Below, piece after piece: positions 14,106 to 16,233 of a stretch of 16,233 bases of DNA. A program made the position numbers and the translations under genes. The stretch spans positions 1 through 16,233 of the forward strand of contig SKHS01000099.1 of NCBI GenBank assembly GCA_007116835.1. The letters run 5' to 3'. A model generated the notes under the pieces. It had not been told where the DNA came from and ran no database searches. It saw only the letters and a list, made by a program, of their open reading frames with translations. Numbering within the stretch: the first letter of the stretch is position 1; each line of letters opens with the position of its first letter. The stretch comes from Halomonas sp. Its GTDB lineage: Bacteria; Pseudomonadota; Gammaproteobacteria; Pseudomonadales; Halomonadaceae.

Positions 14106-15620
14106 TTACTGTGTGTTTGAATCCGATACGCCATCGTCTTCAAACCAGGGCGCACGGGCAGTCATGATCAGTGCCGCTGCGCGCGCTTCGTCCAACTCCT
14201 CGATATCGACCAGATCGTCGACAGACTGCTCGGCGAGATCTTCCATGGTGACAATGCCCCGGCTAGCCAGGATGAAGGCCAAGTGGCGCTCCATACCGTC
14301 CATTTCCAGCAGGTCTTGTGCTGGTTGGGCACCGTCTAGCGCTTCCTCCGAGGCAATTGCCATCGTCAGCAGCTCGTCTTTCGCTCGTGCACGCAGCTCT
14401 TCCACCAAATCTTCGTCGAACTCTTCGATTTCGAGCATTTCTTCAAGCGGCACGTAGGCAACTTCTTCCAGGGTGGTAAACCCTTCTTCTACTAATAGGC
14501 GGGCAACATCTTCGTCCACTTCGAGGTGCTGAACAAAGGAGTCCACCAGACTATCAATCTCCTGCTCACGCTTAGACTCAGCTTCATCTTCAGTCATCAC
14601 GTTGATACGCCAGCCAGTTAGCTCAGAAGCTAAGCGTACGTTCTGACCGCTGCGGCCAATGGCCTGAGCTAGGTTGTCTTGCGCAACCGCCACGTCCATT
14701 GCGTGCGCATCTTCGTCCACTAGGATAGACGCCACATCGGCAGGTGCCATGGCGTTAATGACGAGTTGAGCGGGGTTGTCGTCCCACAATACGATATCAA
14801 CACGTTCGTTTTGCAGCTCTGACGACACCGCCTGGACGCGAGACCCACGCATACCGACACACGCCCCAACCGGGTCAATGCGGCGGTCGTTGGTCTTAAC
14901 GGCAATTTTGGCCCGTGAGCCTGGATCGCGCGCCGCGCCTTTAATTTCAATCAGCTGTTCGGCAATTTCTGGCACTTCAATTTTGAATAGCTCAATGATG
15001 AACTCAGGACAGGTACGTGACAGCTGTAGCTGCGCACCACGTGCGTCTGGATCAACCTTCACTAACAATGCACGAACCCGCTCATTCATGCGGTAGCGCT
15101 CACCGTGAATCATTTCATTACGTGGCAAGAACGCTTCAGCGTTTTCACCCAGGTCGATGATCAAACCATCGCGGGTAGTTTTCTTAACAATACCCGCCAC
15201 CAACTCGCCTTCACGGTCAGCGTACTGACGAACAACTTCTGCACGCTCAGCTTCTCGCACCTTCTGGACGATAACTTGCTTAGCTGTTTGCGCAGCAATA
15301 CGTCCAAACACGGCGTTTTCAATCTTTTTCTCAACCACATCGCCTAGTTTAAGCGGCGGATCACGCTGCTCGGCAATGGTTTCTTTAATTTCATAATCTG
15401 GTGTTTCAAATTCGTCGTCTTCGACCACGGTCCAGTAACGGAACGTGTCGTACTCGCCCGTGCGACGGTCAATATGGACGCGCACATTGGCTTCTTCTTG
15501 ATCAAAACGCTTGCGTGATGCGCTAGCTAGCGCGGCTTCAACCGCTTCAAAAATAACATCGCGGGGGACGCCTTTTTCATTGGAGATCGCGTCCACGACC
15601 ATTAAAATTTCTTTACTCAT
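14106..15620 (-). CDS. nusA: Transcription termination/antitermination protein NusA
   Basis: Binds RNA polymerase, promotes pausing and intrinsic termination, and joins the NusB/E/G antitermination complex. The 504 residues (E. coli 495) consist of the polymerase-binding N-domain (1-130), S1 (about 137-201), KH1 with GMRG (257-260), KH2 with AIGRSGQNVRLA (320-331), and two acidic C-terminal repeats (about 360-415 and 435-490) that bind the alpha subunit and regulate RNA binding. Starts at ATG with GAGG about 8 nt upstream. It lies 26 bp before infB and 70 bp after rimP. Confidence 0.98.
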   Translation of the reverse strand: MSKEILMVVDAISNEKGVPRDVIFEAVEAALASASRKRFDQEEANVRVHIDRRTGEYDTFRYWTVVEDDEFETPDYEIKETIAEQRDPPLKLGDVVEKKIENAVFGRIAAQTAKQVIVQKVREAERAEVVRQYADREGELVAGIVKKTTRDGLIIDLGENAEAFLPRNEMIHGERYRMNERVRALLVKVDPDARGAQLQLSRTCPEFIIELFKIEVPEIAEQLIEIKGAARDPGSRAKIAVKTNDRRIDPVGACVGMRGSRVQAVSSELQNERVDIVLWDDNPAQLVINAMAPADVASILVDEDAHAMDVAVAQDNLAQAIGRSGQNVRLASELTGWRINVMTEDEAESKREQEIDSLVDSFVQHLEVDEDVARLLVEEGFTTLEEVAYVPLEEMLEIEEFDEDLVEELRARAKDELLTMAIASEEALDGAQPAQDLLEMDGMERHLAFILASRGIVTMEDLAEQSVDDLVDIEELDEARAAALIMTARAPWFEDDGVSDSNTQ

Positions 15621-15661
15621 GCGCTTGCCTCGCCAGAAAACCTGTCCTTTTTTGCATCATC

Positions 15662-15676
15662 CCGGCAGCCTGCCGG
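15662..15676 (-). other. Hairpin in the rimP-nusA gap
   Basis: CCGGCA (15662-15667) pairs with TGCCGG (15671-15676) around a 3-nt loop. On the minus strand A, not U, follows, so it is not an intrinsic terminator. It may be a processing or stability element. Confidence 0.4.
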
Positions 15677-15690
15677 AAGCCGCCACCCGT

Positions 15691-16152
15691 TTATTCGTCG
15701 AACTGCGGGACAACTTGCGCAGAATCGATGCTTTCGATAGGAAAGCAGTACTCTTCGCCATCGAGTTGTAGCAGTATTTCATCCCCTTCAACGCCAGCGA
15801 GAAGCCCTTGGTACTTACGCCGCCCATCAAAAGCCACGCGCAGCTTGAGCGCGACGTGGTGGCCTTGATAACGAATAAAGTGATCCAGGGTATATAGGGG
15901 GCGCGCCATGCCGGGTGATGAAACTTCCAGCCGGTATTCACCAGGAATGGGGTCTTCGACATCCATGACGGCACTGACTTGGCGACTAATATCAGCGCAA
16001 TCTTCCACGCTGACGCCGCTTTCGCGTTCGATGTAAATCACCAGCCGCGAATGCTTGCCCTGGGAAATATGGTCGATACCCCACAGTTCAAACCCCATGG
16101 CGGCTACGACAGGTTCAATCAGCGCGTGAAGCGCAGCGTGTTTTGTGGCCAC
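15691..16152 (-). CDS. rimP: Ribosome maturation factor RimP
   Basis: Needed for assembly of the 30S subunit, acting early with S12 and the central pseudoknot. From the GTG at 16152 the product has 153 residues (E. coli 150) with family motifs: IEPVVAAMGFELWGI, VSVEDCADISRQVSAVMDVEDPIP, YRLEVSSPGMARPL, and the C-terminal SH3-like part ending VVPQF. This GTG has TAGGAG 8 nt upstream and begins as the family does. The ATG at 16185 would add 11 residues with no family counterpart and would cover that Shine-Dalgarno sequence. It is the first visible gene of the nusA-infB operon; the promoter was not found in the 81 bp left before the window ends. Confidence 0.95.
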   Translation of the reverse strand: MATKHAALHALIEPVVAAMGFELWGIDHISQGKHSRLVIYIERESGVSVEDCADISRQVSAVMDVEDPIPGEYRLEVSSPGMARPLYTLDHFIRYQGHHVALKLRVAFDGRRKYQGLLAGVEGDEILLQLDGEEYCFPIESIDSAQVVPQFDE

Positions 16153-16233
16153 AGACAAAGCTCCTACAGCCGTTGCATCAGGCACCTGGCCAGGAGTTGA
16201 ATGACAAGCTAGGTGGCTAATTGGCGTTACCCG

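Noticed and set aside
16190..16233. A tRNA 3' end upstream of rimP (a CCA preceded by CGGGTAACG on the minus strand)
   Set aside because: tRNA genes often lie here, but the visible bases are too few and show no T-arm, so it cannot be supported.

Overview
The window is chromosomal DNA from a moderately GC-rich gammaproteobacterium, most likely a member of the Halomonadaceae (Halomonas or a close relative). This is inferred from protein similarity to the Escherichia coli and Pseudomonas families and from gene order; no rRNA gene is present to confirm it. There are no insertion sequences, phage genes, CRISPR arrays or tRNAs.

Left part (1-4751, + strand). The order is an untranslated, structured, A-motif-rich stretch ending in an intrinsic terminator, then pcnB (poly(A) polymerase), folK (folate synthesis), and panB, panC and panD (pantothenate synthesis). 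As I recall it, this is the Pseudomonas order cbrB-crcZ-pcnB-folK-panB-panC-panD. The untranslated stretch sits exactly where CrcZ lies, directly before pcnB. It carries five copies of the AAnAAnAA Hfq/Crc-binding motif, two of them extended to (AAn)4AA and (AAn)3AA, separated by hairpins, and it ends in a terminator near 404. I read it as a CrcZ-like, Hfq-titrating small RNA outside Pseudomonas. It is the most interesting object in the window.

Middle part (4752-7470). A biosynthetic-type acetyl-CoA acetyltransferase (+) stands alone between two strong terminators. Its leader has an AATAATAA motif and a large hairpin. A 12-TM DHA1-type MFS efflux transporter (-) converges on it.

Right part (7436-16152, - strand). 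This is the classical translation/RNA operon read right to left: rimP, nusA, infB, rbfA, truB, rpsO, pnp. It has short gaps or overlaps up to truB, a terminator after rpsO, and another after pnp. It couples ribosome maturation (RimP, RbfA), transcription elongation (NusA), initiation (IF2), tRNA modification (TruB), S15 and RNA decay (PNPase).

Several starts were moved from the longest possible ORF. pnp starts at GTG 9637 and rimP at GTG 16152, each with a good Shine-Dalgarno sequence. pcnB (565), folK (1966), panC (3475) and the MFS gene (7398) were moved because of family N-termini or leader elements. An RNA theme links both ends of the window: poly(A) polymerase and PNPase act together in RNA turnover, and the CrcZ-like RNA would act through Hfq.
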